Shown here piece by piece: positions 16,680 through 24,341 of a stretch of 64,000 nt of DNA (the first letter of the stretch is position 1; every line of letters begins with the position of its first letter). The notes under the pieces were generated by a model. That model was not told the DNA's origin and ran no database searches. It was given only the letters and a program-made list of their open reading frames with translations. Origin of the DNA: Actinacidiphila cocklensis (lineage in GTDB: Bacteria > Actinomycetota > Actinomycetes > Streptomycetales > Streptomycetaceae); NCBI RefSeq assembly GCF_907177275.1, contig NZ_CAJSLV010000055.1, positions 62,001-126,000 of the forward strand, given 5' to 3'. The position numbers and the translations under genes were made by a program.

Positions 16680-17726
16680 TTGCCCGTGCCGCCCTCCGCC
16701 CCACGTCCCACGCTGGAAGCCGTCGCGGCCCGGGCCGGGGTGTCGCGCGCCACCGTGTCCCGGGTCGTCAACGGGGGAGCGGGGGTGCGCGGGCCGCTCG
16801 TGGAAAGGGTGCGCGCCGCCGTCGAGGAGCTGGGCTACATCCCCAACCAGGCCGCCCGCACCCTGGTCACCCGGCGCAACGGCGCCATCGCCGTGGTCGT
16901 CGCCGAGCCCGAGTCGCGGTTCTTCACCGACCCCTTCTTCGCCCAGCAGGTCCGCGGCATCAGCCGGGAGCTGGCCGCGCACGACAACCAGCTGGTGCTG
17001 CTGCTCACCGGCGGCGCCGCGGACCACGAGCGGGTCGGCCGCTACCTGACCGGCGGGCACGTGGACGGCGCGCTGATCTTCTCGCTGCACGCCGACGACT
17101 CGCTGCCGGTGCTCGCCCGCAAGGCGGGCGTGCCGACGGTGATCGGCGGCCGCCCCACCTGGCCCGACCCCGACACCCGTCGCCGCACCCTCTACGTCGA
17201 CTGCGACAACCGGGGCGGCGCCAGGGACGCGGTACGCCGGCTGCTGGCGCTCGGCCGCCGGCGGATCGTGCACATCGCGGGACCGCTGGACCAGCCCGCC
17301 TCGGTGGACCGGCTCGACGGCTTCCGCGACGTCCTGCCCGGCATCGGCACCGCGATGATCGCCGAGGGCGACTTCACCCCGGAGGGCGGCGCCCGGGCGA
17401 TGGAGAAGCTGCTGGAGCGCTCTCCCGATCTCGACGGGGTCTTCGCCGCCTCCGACGTGATGGCGTCGGGCGCGCTGCGGGTGCTGCGGCAGCGCGGGCT
17501 GCGGGTGCCCGACGACGTGGCGGTGGTCGGCTTCGACGACATGGTCTCGGTGGCGGAGTGGACCGATCCGCCGCTGACCACCATCCGGCAGGACATCGAG
17601 GAGATGGGCCGGCTGATGGCCCGGCTGCTGCTGCACGCCCTGGAGCCGGCCACCGACCAGGACGGTGTGCCCGCGGTGTCCTCGATCATCACCCCGACCC
17701 GGCTGGTGGTCCGCGACTCCGCGTGA
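16680..17726 (+). CDS. LacI-family transcriptional regulator
   Basis: 348 residues, started at TTG 16680 because AAGGAGA is 8 bases upstream (a GTG six bases on is less well placed). Helix-turn-helix: LEAVAARAGVSRATVSRVVN, hinge NQAARTLVTRRNGAIAVVV. Effector domain: DPFFAQQVRGISRELAAHD, DGALIFSLHADDSLPVLARK, DGVFAASDVMASGALRVL and VVGFDDMVSVAEWTDPPLTT. It is a normal full-length LacI. The GAGAGCGCTCTC palindrome upstream makes autoregulation and control of the divergent aldo/keto reductase likely. The ligand is unknown. Confidence 0.93.
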   Translation: MPVPPSAPRPTLEAVAARAGVSRATVSRVVNGGAGVRGPLVERVRAAVEELGYIPNQAARTLVTRRNGAIAVVVAEPESRFFTDPFFAQQVRGISRELAAHDNQLVLLLTGGAADHERVGRYLTGGHVDGALIFSLHADDSLPVLARKAGVPTVIGGRPTWPDPDTRRRTLYVDCDNRGGARDAVRRLLALGRRRIVHIAGPLDQPASVDRLDGFRDVLPGIGTAMIAEGDFTPEGGARAMEKLLERSPDLDGVFAASDVMASGALRVLRQRGLRVPDDVAVVGFDDMVSVAEWTDPPLTTIRQDIEEMGRLMARLLLHALEPATDQDGVPAVSSIITPTRLVVRDSA

Positions 17727-17776
17727 GGGGCGCCGCTCGTGCGGCGGGACCGCGCGCCGCGCGCGATGATCGGAGG

Positions 17777-19867
17777 ATGAGGCGTAGCGGCCAGGACACG
17801 GGTGTGCCCGAACTCGAACCCGAGGTGTTCGACAGCGCCGTCGTGTCCATCGCGATGACGGCGGGCGAGGATCACGTGCTGGTCTACTACAACGACGCCT
17901 TCCGTGCCCTCTTCGGCCCGCGCCCGCTGGGCGTCCCGGCCCGCCAGGCCTTCGCGGAGGACTCCGCCACCTCCTTCATCACCATGCTCGACGACGTCTA
18001 CCGGGACCGCACGGCCCGCCAGGTCACCTCGCCGCGCACCACCGAGGCCGGTACGCCCGGCGCCCCCGGGGTGCGGCACTTCGTCTACAGCTGCTCGCCC
18101 ATGGTGTCCCGGCACGGCCCCGGCGTGCTCGCGGTGGCCGTCGACACCACCTCCGCGGTGGAGGCCGCCGAGCGGGCCGAACTGCTGTCCGAGCAGCAGC
18201 ACCAGGCGCTGCAGCGCTACGAGGCGCTGATGTCGGCGGTCAGCCAGATCGTCTGGCTGATGCAGCCCACCGGCGAGATCGAGGAGCTGGTCGGCGGCTT
18301 CCAGGAGTTCACCGGCATCCCGTGGCGGCCCAGGATCGACCAGGACTGGCTGTCCGCGGTCCACCCGCACGACCGAAGCCGGCTGGTGCGCGACTGGCGG
18401 GACTCGGCCGAGGGCGCCCCCTCGATGTTCGTGTGCACCTTCCGGATGCGGACCGCGTCCGGCGCCTACCGCCATGTGCAGTCCCGCGCGGTACCCATCG
18501 TGCGCGACGGGGTCACCGTCGAGTGGATCGGCGCCACCGCCGACGTGGAGGACCAGTGGCGCAACCGGCTGCGCGAGCGGCTGCTCGCCAGGGTCGCGCA
18601 GGTGGTCTCGGCGAACGACGTACCGGAGGCCTTCGCCGCCGTCACCGAGGCGGTGGTGCCCGACCTGACCGACGTCTGCTCGGTCTTCCTGCTGCCGCCG
18701 ACCGGCCTGCCCGGCTCCACGGGCGCCGCCGGCACCCTGACGGCCACCCGGATCGCCTCCACCGCCCGCGAGGGGCTGCCCTCGCTGCCGCCGCTGAGCG
18801 GCGAGCCGCGGCAGCTCGGCCCGGTCGCCCAGCAGGTCGTCGACAGCCGCCGCCCGCGGCTGTTCACCTTCCCCGCGGGCGAGCCGCCGCCGGGCGTGCT
18901 GCCCGACCTGTCCACGGCCTGGCTCCGGGAGGCCCGCGCCACCAGCATCACCATGGTGCCGATCGTGATCGACTCCGCCGTCGTGGCCTTCGCCGTCGCC
19001 GCCGGCTGCGTCGACAGCCCGCCGCCGGGACCCGCCGACCTGCAGATGCTCGGCGAGGTCCTGCACGAGGTGCGCGACCCGCTGCGGCAGGCGCTGGAGC
19101 TGCAGCGCACCCGGCACACCGCGCTGACCCTGCAGCGCGCCCTGCTCACCCCCACCCCCCGGGTGCCGGGCGCGGAGCTGGCCGCGCAGTACCAGCCGGC
19201 CAGCAGGACCGCCGAGATCGGCGGCGACTGGTACGACTCGCTGCTGCTGCCCGACGGCTCGGTCACCCTGACCATCGGCGACATCGCAGGCCACGACCTG
19301 GAGGCGGCCACCTCGATGAGCCAGCTGCGGAGCATGTTGCGGGTCATCGCCTACGACCGGTCGCACCTGAACACCCCGTCCGAGAGCCTGACCCGGCTCG
19401 ACCGGGTCGCGGAGGGACTGGACATAGCGCCGCTGGTCACCGCCGTGCACGCCCGCCTGGAGCGGCGGCCGGGCGGCGGCTGGCACGCGTCCTGGGCCAA
19501 CGCCGGGCATCCGCCGCCGCTGCTGCTTCCGGCGTCGGGGCAGCCGCGCTTCCTGGAGGGCGAGGGACCCGACCTGCCGCTGTGCGTGGCCCCCTGGATG
19601 AGCCGCACCACCTTGCACTACGACCTGCACGCCGGCGACACGCTGCTGCTCTACACCGACGGCCTGATCGAGGTGCCCGGCACCGACCTGACCGAGGGGA
19701 TGGCCGCGCTGGCCGCGCATGCGGAGCAGGCGCGGCTGCGCGGCCTGCCGCTGTCCACGCTGTGCGAACGGCTGCTGGCCGCGGCGGCCGACCGCCGCGA
19801 CGACGCGGCCGTGATCGGCTTCCGGCCGATCGCCCAGGGCCGGGTGTGGACCGGCCGGCGGCCCTGA
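17777..19867 (+). CDS. PAS/GAF-sensor PP2C (SpoIIE-type) serine phosphatase
   Basis: 696 residues. Order: N-terminal PAS-like segment (1-130), second PAS (about 150-270, with ALMSAVSQIVWLMQPTGEIE and VHPHDRSRLVRDW), GAF-like region (about 280-450), then a PP2C/SpoIIE domain with GGDWYDSLLLPDG, TIGDIAGHDLEAATSMSQL and LLLYTDGLIEVPG, whose Asp residues bind the catalytic metals. Such Streptomyces proteins dephosphorylate anti-anti-sigma factors. No kinase or antagonist gene is adjacent. The start is uncertain: GGAGG touches the ATG. No membrane segment is seen. Confidence 0.9.
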   Translation: MRRSGQDTGVPELEPEVFDSAVVSIAMTAGEDHVLVYYNDAFRALFGPRPLGVPARQAFAEDSATSFITMLDDVYRDRTARQVTSPRTTEAGTPGAPGVRHFVYSCSPMVSRHGPGVLAVAVDTTSAVEAAERAELLSEQQHQALQRYEALMSAVSQIVWLMQPTGEIEELVGGFQEFTGIPWRPRIDQDWLSAVHPHDRSRLVRDWRDSAEGAPSMFVCTFRMRTASGAYRHVQSRAVPIVRDGVTVEWIGATADVEDQWRNRLRERLLARVAQVVSANDVPEAFAAVTEAVVPDLTDVCSVFLLPPTGLPGSTGAAGTLTATRIASTAREGLPSLPPLSGEPRQLGPVAQQVVDSRRPRLFTFPAGEPPPGVLPDLSTAWLREARATSITMVPIVIDSAVVAFAVAAGCVDSPPPGPADLQMLGEVLHEVRDPLRQALELQRTRHTALTLQRALLTPTPRVPGAELAAQYQPASRTAEIGGDWYDSLLLPDGSVTLTIGDIAGHDLEAATSMSQLRSMLRVIAYDRSHLNTPSESLTRLDRVAEGLDIAPLVTAVHARLERRPGGGWHASWANAGHPPPLLLPASGQPRFLEGEGPDLPLCVAPWMSRTTLHYDLHAGDTLLLYTDGLIEVPGTDLTEGMAALAAHAEQARLRGLPLSTLCERLLAAAADRRDDAAVIGFRPIAQGRVWTGRRP

Positions 19868-19892
19868 CGCCGGGGGCCGCGCAGGTTCGGGC

Positions 19893-20504
19893 TCAGGTCC
19901 TGGCCACCATCAGGACGCCCAGGGTGATCATCGTGCAGGCGATCACGACGTCCAGCACCCGCCAGGAGCCCGGCCGGGAGAAGGGCCGCTGGAGCAGCCG
20001 GGCGCCGAAGCCGAGGCCGCTGAACCACAGGACGCTGCCGGCCGCCGCCCCGGCGCCGAAGGGCCAGCGCGAGCCGCCGTAGCCGTTGGCGACCGACCCG
20101 AGCAGCAGCACGGTGTCGAGGTAGACGTGCGGGTTGAGCCAGGTCATCGCCAGGCAGGTGAGCACCGCGGTCTTCAGCGAGCCGCCCGCGGTGCCCGCCG
20201 GGTCCAGCCGCTCGGGCCGCAGCGCCCGGCGGGCGGCCAGCACACCGTACGACACCAGGAAGGCGCCGCCGATCCAGCCGGTCGCGGTGACCGCGGACGG
20301 CCAGGCCCTCAGCACGGAGCCGATCCCGCTGACGCCCACCGAGATCAGGACGGCGTCGGACACCGCACAGATCGCGACCACCGCGGTGACGTGCTCGCGG
20401 CGGATGCCCTGGCGCAGGACGAAGGCGTTCTGCGCGCCGATCGCGACGATCAGCGACAGGCCGGTACCGAGGCCGGCCAGGGCCGCCGGCAGAGCGGGGT
20501 TCAT
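19893..20504 (-). CDS. LysE/ArgO-family amino-acid exporter
   Basis: 203 residues, six hydrophobic segments. Family signatures GLSLIVAIGAQNAFVLRQGI near the N-terminus and LTCLAMTWLNPHVYLDT in the middle are those of LysE/ArgO. It exports basic amino acids (Lys, Arg) or analogues across the membrane. It is divergent from a LysG/ArgP-type regulator, the classic pairing. The start shows no clear ribosome site, so a leaderless message is possible. Confidence 0.94.
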   Translation of the reverse strand: MNPALPAALAGLGTGLSLIVAIGAQNAFVLRQGIRREHVTAVVAICAVSDAVLISVGVSGIGSVLRAWPSAVTATGWIGGAFLVSYGVLAARRALRPERLDPAGTAGGSLKTAVLTCLAMTWLNPHVYLDTVLLLGSVANGYGGSRWPFGAGAAAGSVLWFSGLGFGARLLQRPFSRPGSWRVLDVVIACTMITLGVLMVART

Positions 20505-20550
20505 GGGCCGAGGCTAGGAAGTGCGGGCACCATCAGTCCAGCTCATGTTT

Positions 20551-20560
20551 CTTAGCTAAG
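20551..20560. promoter_or_regulatory. Palindrome in the lysE / argP-type divergent promoter
   Basis: CTTAGCTAAG is a perfect 10-bp palindrome in a short AT-richer stretch, 13 bases before the regulator start and 47 from the exporter start. It is a likely LysR-type contact or part of the overlapping promoters. Confidence 0.4.
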
Positions 20561-20573
20561 GTTAGCGATTGTG

Positions 20574-21506
20574 ATGACGACCGCCGGGCTGCCGCTCGAC
20601 CAGGTGCGTACGCTGCTCGCCGCCGTCGACGAGGGCACCTTCGAGGCGGCGGCCGCCCGGCTGCATGTGACGCCGTCCGCGGTCAGCCAGCGGATCAAGG
20701 CGCTGGAGCAGCGCACCGGGCGGGTCCTGCTGCTGCGGTCCAAACCGGTGCGGCCGACCGCGTCGGGCGAGGTCGTGGTGCGCTTCGGGCGGCAGCTCGC
20801 CCGCCTTGAGCAGGACGCGGCCGCGGAGATCGGCCTGACCGGTGCCGCGGGGCCGACGACGCTGCCGATCGCGGTCAACGCCGACTCGCTCGCCACCTGG
20901 TTCCTGCCCGCCCTCGCCGAGACCGCGCGCAGCCTCGACGTGTGCTTCGACCTGCACCGCGACGACCAGGACCACACCGCGCTGCTGCTGCGCCAGGGCC
21001 GGGTGATGGCCGCGGTCACCTCCTCGCCGGAGCCCGTGCAGGGCTGCTCCGTACGCCCGCTGGGCCGGATGACCTACCGGGCGTACGCGACCCCCGCCTT
21101 CGCCGCGCGGCACCTGGCGGACGGGCCATTGGCGGAGCTGCTGCCCGCCGCGCCCATGGTGGTCTTCGACCGCAAGGACGACATCCAGGACGCCTTCCTG
21201 CGCCGGCTGGCCCCCGGCCGCGCCACCGGCGGCCAGCCCAGGACGTACGTCCCCGCGTCGGAGTCCTTCGCGGCCGCCGTCGCCGCGGGCCTGGGCTGGG
21301 GCATGGTGCCCGAGGGGCAGGCCGAGCCCCACTGCCGCGCGGGCGCCCTGGCCGAACTCGCCGCGGACCAGGCCATGGACGTGCCGCTCTACTGGCAGCA
21401 GTGGAAGCTGGACTCGCCGCCGCTGGCCGCCCTCGCCGCAGCTGTCAGCCGGGCCGCCGCCACGGCCCTGGCGCCGCCGCGGCGGGGGCGGGCCGGCGGG
21501 TCATGA
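20574..21506 (+). CDS. LysR-family regulator, ArgP/LysG (IciA) type
   Basis: About 310 residues. The N-terminal winged helix has LLAAVDEGTFEAAAARLHVT and PSAVSQRIKALEQRTGRVLL, characteristic of ArgP/LysG. The effector domain follows with NADSLATWFLPALAE and ASESFAAAVAAGLGWGMVPE. In Corynebacterium LysG activates lysE in response to Lys/Arg, and the divergent lysE here fits the same circuit. GTG 20571 is an equally possible start. The stop overlaps the convergent GNAT stop by 6 bases. Confidence 0.93.
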   Translation: MTTAGLPLDQVRTLLAAVDEGTFEAAAARLHVTPSAVSQRIKALEQRTGRVLLLRSKPVRPTASGEVVVRFGRQLARLEQDAAAEIGLTGAAGPTTLPIAVNADSLATWFLPALAETARSLDVCFDLHRDDQDHTALLLRQGRVMAAVTSSPEPVQGCSVRPLGRMTYRAYATPAFAARHLADGPLAELLPAAPMVVFDRKDDIQDAFLRRLAPGRATGGQPRTYVPASESFAAAVAAGLGWGMVPEGQAEPHCRAGALAELAADQAMDVPLYWQQWKLDSPPLAALAAAVSRAAATALAPPRRGRAGGS

Positions 21507-22433
21507 CCAGGTCATGGTGACGGTGCGTTCGAAGTCGACGTAGCCGGCGCGCGCGAAGGCGCGGGCCATCGGCGTGTTGCCCAGGTCGGTGGACGCGCGG
21601 ATCCGCGGCACGTCCTGGGCCGCCAGGACGCGGGTGCCCTCGGCCAGCAGGTCGTCGATGTAGCCGCGGCCGCGGTGGGCGGGGAGCACGGCGACGTAGG
21701 CGATGATCGCGTTGTAGTCGTTGCGGGCCGGGAGGACGAAGCCGACGGGGTCGCCGCCGGGCAGCGTCGCGACCTGCCACCACTCCCGCGGGCTGGAGTA
21801 GCCGGCCAGCTCGCCGTCGAAGTGGGCGGCCGCCGCCTCGCGCGGCGTCATCGTGGCCAGGTCGGCGCGGCTGTGGGCGTCCAGCGTGCCGTCGAGCACC
21901 GCGGCCATCATGGCGGTGATCTCCCCGGTGTCCCGCACCGGCCGGAAGGCCAGCCGCCCGCTGCCGGCGGGGACGGCCGTGCCCGGCCGCCACTCCAGCC
22001 GCAGCCGTTCCACGAAGAGCTGCGCCCCGGTCCGTCCGAGCACCGCCATGCGGTCCTCGACGGCCTGCCGGGTCGCGGTGTCCTGCCGCCAGCCGGGCGG
22101 CAGGAAGCGGTTGTACTCCGGCGGCTCGGCGCCGGCGGGAAGGACCGCCGCCGTCGCGGTGCGCAGCAGCTGCTCGGCGACGTCCAGCCGGTCGGGGTCG
22201 GGGGCGTCGTCCGCGATGTCGAAGACGTCGAGGTAGAGCGGGGTGTCGCCGCCCCGGCTCCACCAGGCGGCCCTGGCCAGCACCCGGTCGCCGCGCAGCG
22301 CGACCCACATCCAGCCGGGGCGCCGCCGGCCGGCGGCGAGGTCGTCGGCGAGCTCGTCGTCGAGGACGTATTCCAGCCGGGTGAAGAGCCCCAGCTCCTC
22401 CGGTCCGCTGATCGGGCGCACGATCACGCTCAA
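21501..22433 (-). CDS. GNAT-family acetyltransferase, about 310 residues, two-lobed
   Basis: The C-terminal half is a clear GNAT domain: NAIIAYVAVLPAHRGRGYID (acetyl-CoA loop) and STDLGNTPMARAFARAGYVD. The N-terminal ~140 residues (VIVRPISGPEELGLFTRLEY onward) look like a degenerate GNAT half, giving the tandem form seen in some actinobacterial acetyltransferases. The start is uncertain: TTG 22433 or GTG 22427, with only a weak GGGGTGG upstream. The frame stays open further upstream through a 12-base triplicated repeat. Substrate unknown. Confidence 0.8.
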   Translation of the reverse strand: MSVIVRPISGPEELGLFTRLEYVLDDELADDLAAGRRRPGWMWVALRGDRVLARAAWWSRGGDTPLYLDVFDIADDAPDPDRLDVAEQLLRTATAAVLPAGAEPPEYNRFLPPGWRQDTATRQAVEDRMAVLGRTGAQLFVERLRLEWRPGTAVPAGSGRLAFRPVRDTGEITAMMAAVLDGTLDAHSRADLATMTPREAAAAHFDGELAGYSSPREWWQVATLPGGDPVGFVLPARNDYNAIIAYVAVLPAHRGRGYIDDLLAEGTRVLAAQDVPRIRASTDLGNTPMARAFARAGYVDFERTVTMTWS

Positions 22434-22459
22434 GCCGTCCACCCCGCGAGTTCGATCCA

Positions 22460-22495
22460 CTTGCTCGTCTGCTTGTTCATCCGCTTGTTCATCGG
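22460..22495 (-). repeat. Three tandem 12-bp repeats ahead of the GNAT gene
   Basis: On the plus strand the units are CTTGCTCGTCTG, CTTGTTCATCCG and CTTGTTCATCGG. In the GNAT frame they would read a (DEQA)-like repeat. In a second minus-strand frame they lie in a 20-codon ORF whose TGA overlaps the GNAT TTG start. Confidence 0.6.
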
Positions 22496-22603
22496 CGGCA
22501 GTCAACACCGCGTGCCCCGGCCGTGCCAGCGCTTTTCCTGCCCAGGGGCGCCCCCTCCCCGCCCCCGGGCAGACCGCGGCACGCCTTACCCCCCGGACAC
22601 GCC

Positions 22604-23005
22604 CTACTTCCCGGGCTCGTCCTGCTCCGGCGGCGTGTCCTGCTCCGGCGGTGCGTCCTGCGCGGCGGGCGGGGAGTCCGCCGGGCGCCGGGCGTGCGCC
22701 GGTCCGTGCCGCATCGCGCCCGGCCCCGTGAAGTGCGGGCTGGTGAAGTGCGGGCTGGTGAAGTGCGGGCCGTCGGGACCTGCCTCCTCCGGGACCGGCT
22801 CGGACTCGGCCAGGAACTCGGCCTCGCTCTCGGAGTCGGGGCCGTGGAAGGGCGGCACGACGTAGTCGGGCGGGGTGTAGTCGTGGATCGTGGACTCGGG
22901 GCTGGTGAAGTGCGGGCTGGCGAAATGCGGGCTTGAGTAGCCCGGGTGGAATTCCGTCTCCTCCGCCTCCTCCGCCTCCTCCGGGGGCTGCGAACCGTCG
23001 CTCAT
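22604..23005 (-). CDS. Acidic, His-rich protein with repeated S/G-P-H-F units; unknown function
   Basis: 133 residues from ATG with a strong GGAGGAG site. No signal peptide or membrane segment. After an acidic N-terminus come two blocks of PHF repeats: [13 protein letters not shown] near residues 24-36 and [18 protein letters not shown] near 79-96, separated by [14 protein letters not shown] and a Glu-rich stretch. The C-terminus is Pro/Gln/Asp-rich. The five PHF units come from 15-bp DNA repeats. It is divergent from the zinc-independent L36 gene. Regular His spacing suggests metal binding, while the repeated short core could be a RiPP substrate. I recognise no family, and no maturation enzyme is adjacent. 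Confidence 0.7.
   Translation of the reverse strand: MSDGSQPPEEAEEAEETEFHPGYSSPHFASPHFTSPESTIHDYTPPDYVVPPFHGPDSESEAEFLAESEPVPEEAGPDGPHFTSPHFTSPHFTGPGAMRHGPAHARRPADSPPAAQDAPPEQDTPPEQDEPGK
22728..22772 (-). repeat. Three tandem 15-bp repeats coding PHF units
   Basis: Plus-strand unit GTGAAGTGCGGGCTG at 22728, 22743 and 22758 (last with one change). Each encodes a five-residue S/G-P-H-F-T unit on the minus strand. Confidence 0.85.
22905..22934 (-). repeat. Two further tandem 15-bp PHF-coding repeats
   Basis: GTGAAGTGCGGGCTG at 22905-22919 is identical to the unit at 22728. The next copy, 22920-22934, has three changes. They encode the N-terminal PHF pair of the same protein. Confidence 0.8.
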
Positions 23006-23113
23006 GCCGTCTCCTCCGCAGGGGCTGTACCCCGCGGAATGAATGCGGGGCCACTGCCGTTGTGGTGCATGCGAAACGAGTATGACCAGACCACCAGGAG
23101 AAGGGCGCGATCC

Positions 23114-23236
23114 ATGAAAGTACGCAACTCACTGCGTTCACTGAAGAACCGCCCGGGCGCGCAGATCGTGCGCCGGCGCGGCAAGGTGTACGTGATCAAC
23201 CGCAAGGACCCCAGGTCCAAGGCCCGCCAGGGCTGA
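23114..23236 (+). CDS. rpmJ: Type B (zinc-independent) 50S ribosomal protein L36
   Basis: 40 residues, [20 protein letters not shown] and so on. It lacks the Cys/His zinc ligands of the ordinary L36 and matches the C-minus paralogue (YkgO-type), which replaces the zinc-containing copy when zinc is short. In Streptomyces such paralogues are usually Zur-controlled. I could not make out a clear Zur box upstream. GGAGAAGG precedes the ATG. Two hairpins follow the stop. The divergent neighbour is the His-rich PHF-repeat protein. Confidence 0.95.
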   Translation: MKVRNSLRSLKNRPGAQIVRRRGKVYVINRKDPRSKARQG

Positions 23237-23237
23237 A

Positions 23238-23255
23238 CCCGCACTCGCGTGCGGG
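23238..23255. terminator. Short hairpin just after the L36 stop
   Basis: CCCGCAC / GTGCGGG (7 bp) around loop TCGC, 2 bases after the stop codon. Confidence 0.55.
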
Positions 23256-23282
23256 CGGTACGGGCCGCGGCTTGGACGCCGC

Positions 23283-23317
23283 GGCATCGCACCGGCATGT
23301 GGCGCCGGTGCGATGCC
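23283..23317. terminator. 14-bp-stem hairpin downstream of L36
   Basis: GGCATCGCACCGGC (23283-23296) pairs perfectly with 23304-23317 around a 7-base loop. It lies between the convergent L36 and tetR genes. In the remaining gap (23318-23575) the only other things seen are weak GC hairpins and the dre-like box. Confidence 0.7.
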
Positions 23318-23478
23318 GGAAGGCCCCCTGACCGCCGCGGCCGCGCGCCGGGTGTTCGGCGCGCGACACCGCAGGCGGGGGTCGGTGAGGATCACCGCGG
23401 CGCCCCGGAAGACCGCGGATCGTCCGGCCGGTGCCGGCCGTTGATCTTGCACTGCCCACTATGCCGTGCCGGGTCGGG

Positions 23479-23494
23479 TGGGGTCTAGACCACC
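23479..23494. promoter_or_regulatory. DasR-like responsive element (dre) without an evident target
   Basis: TGGGGTCTAGACCACC matches 13 of 16 positions of the known DasR box AGTGGTCTAGACCACT, with the core GGTCTAGACC perfect. It lies in the gap between convergent L36 and tetR, so no annotated gene starts downstream of it. Confidence 0.55.
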
Positions 23495-23575
23495 TGGAGT
23501 GAATATTGGGATGCGGGACGACGGCGCGTTGTCGCCGGTCGTCCCCGTCGCGTACTCCTGTACCGGAACCGGACG

Positions 23576-24301
23576 TCAGGACTCCGCGCCGTGGGTGCAC
23601 TCCGTGTCCGAGGTGCGGTTGCCCGTGCCGATCCGCCGCAACTGCGCCCGGGTCACCGCCGGCGGGCTGTCCCGCGGCACCTCGGCGGCCCGCAGCCCCG
23701 CCAGCTGGATGTCCAACTGCCGCCGCCAGGCGTCGGGTACGACCGCGCCGCTGGTCTCCACGATGCCGCGCAGGCCCCAGATCAGCGCCATGATGTCGCC
23801 CAGCTCCACACCGGCCGCGATCCGCCCCGACTCCTGCGCCTGGACCAGCAGTTCCGCGACCCGGTCGCGCAGCAGCTCGACGCAGGCCGTCTTGGAGTGG
23901 CCCACCAGCTTCTCCGCGTAGCCGCGGTGCTCGGCCAGCGAGCTGCCGATGACCCGCAGGAACCGTTCGAGGCCCGTGCCGTCCGGCAGGGTGAGCGAAC
24001 TGCGCGCCACCTCGGTGAGTTCGTGCAGCATCAGCCCGGCGATCTCGTCCACCAGCGCCTCCTTGTTGGGGAAGCGCCGGTAGACCGTGCCGACGCCGAC
24101 GCCGGCCCGGGAGGCGATCAGCTCCATGCTGGCGTCGGTGCCGAACTCCGAGAGGACCTCGCGGGCCGCCTCGATCACCAGCCGGTGGTTGCGGACCGCG
24201 TCCCGGCGCAGCGGCCTGGCGGGCGGGTCCTGTTCGGGCGCCGCCGCCGGCGCCGGGCCTGCTGTCGGCGCCGGCGCCTTCGGGCGCGCGTGTCCTGTCA
24301 T
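23576..24301 (-). CDS. TetR-family regulator of the MFS exporter
   Basis: 241 residues. The first ~55 are Ala/Pro-rich, then the TetR DNA-binding domain NHRLVIEAAREVLSEFGTDA with SMELIASRAGVGVGTVYRRF. A C-terminal ligand domain follows. The start MTGHARPK was chosen; a longer in-frame version begins inside the end of the exporter gene. It lies 40 bases after the MFS stop in the same direction, so it is made from the exporter transcript and probably represses it through the paired GGAA-TTCC palindromes at 25830-25888. Confidence 0.92.
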   Translation of the reverse strand: MTGHARPKAPAPTAGPAPAAAPEQDPPARPLRRDAVRNHRLVIEAAREVLSEFGTDASMELIASRAGVGVGTVYRRFPNKEALVDEIAGLMLHELTEVARSSLTLPDGTGLERFLRVIGSSLAEHRGYAEKLVGHSKTACVELLRDRVAELLVQAQESGRIAAGVELGDIMALIWGLRGIVETSGAVVPDAWRRQLDIQLAGLRAAEVPRDSPPAVTRAQLRRIGTGNRTSDTECTHGAES

Positions 24302-24341
24302 CGTCGCTCGCTCACTCCCGCCGGGCCCCCCGCCCCGCAGC

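Noticed and set aside
17412..17424. GAGCGCTC inside the second LacI gene
   Set aside because: Lies within conserved coding sequence and is only a partial palindrome; common in GC-rich DNA.
15767..17726. Upstream in-frame extension of the PP2C phosphatase
   Set aside because: It would overlap the aldo/keto reductase and the second LacI gene. The true PAS/PP2C protein starts near 17777.
22728..22934. Possible CRISPR-like repeats
   Set aside because: Repeats are 15 bp, directly adjacent, multiples of three, and coding. No spacers of even length.
23006..23113. Zur box before the L36 paralogue
   Set aside because: I looked for a TGAAAAT-N-ATTTTCA-like site and saw only a loose TGGT/ACCA pair; not enough to call.
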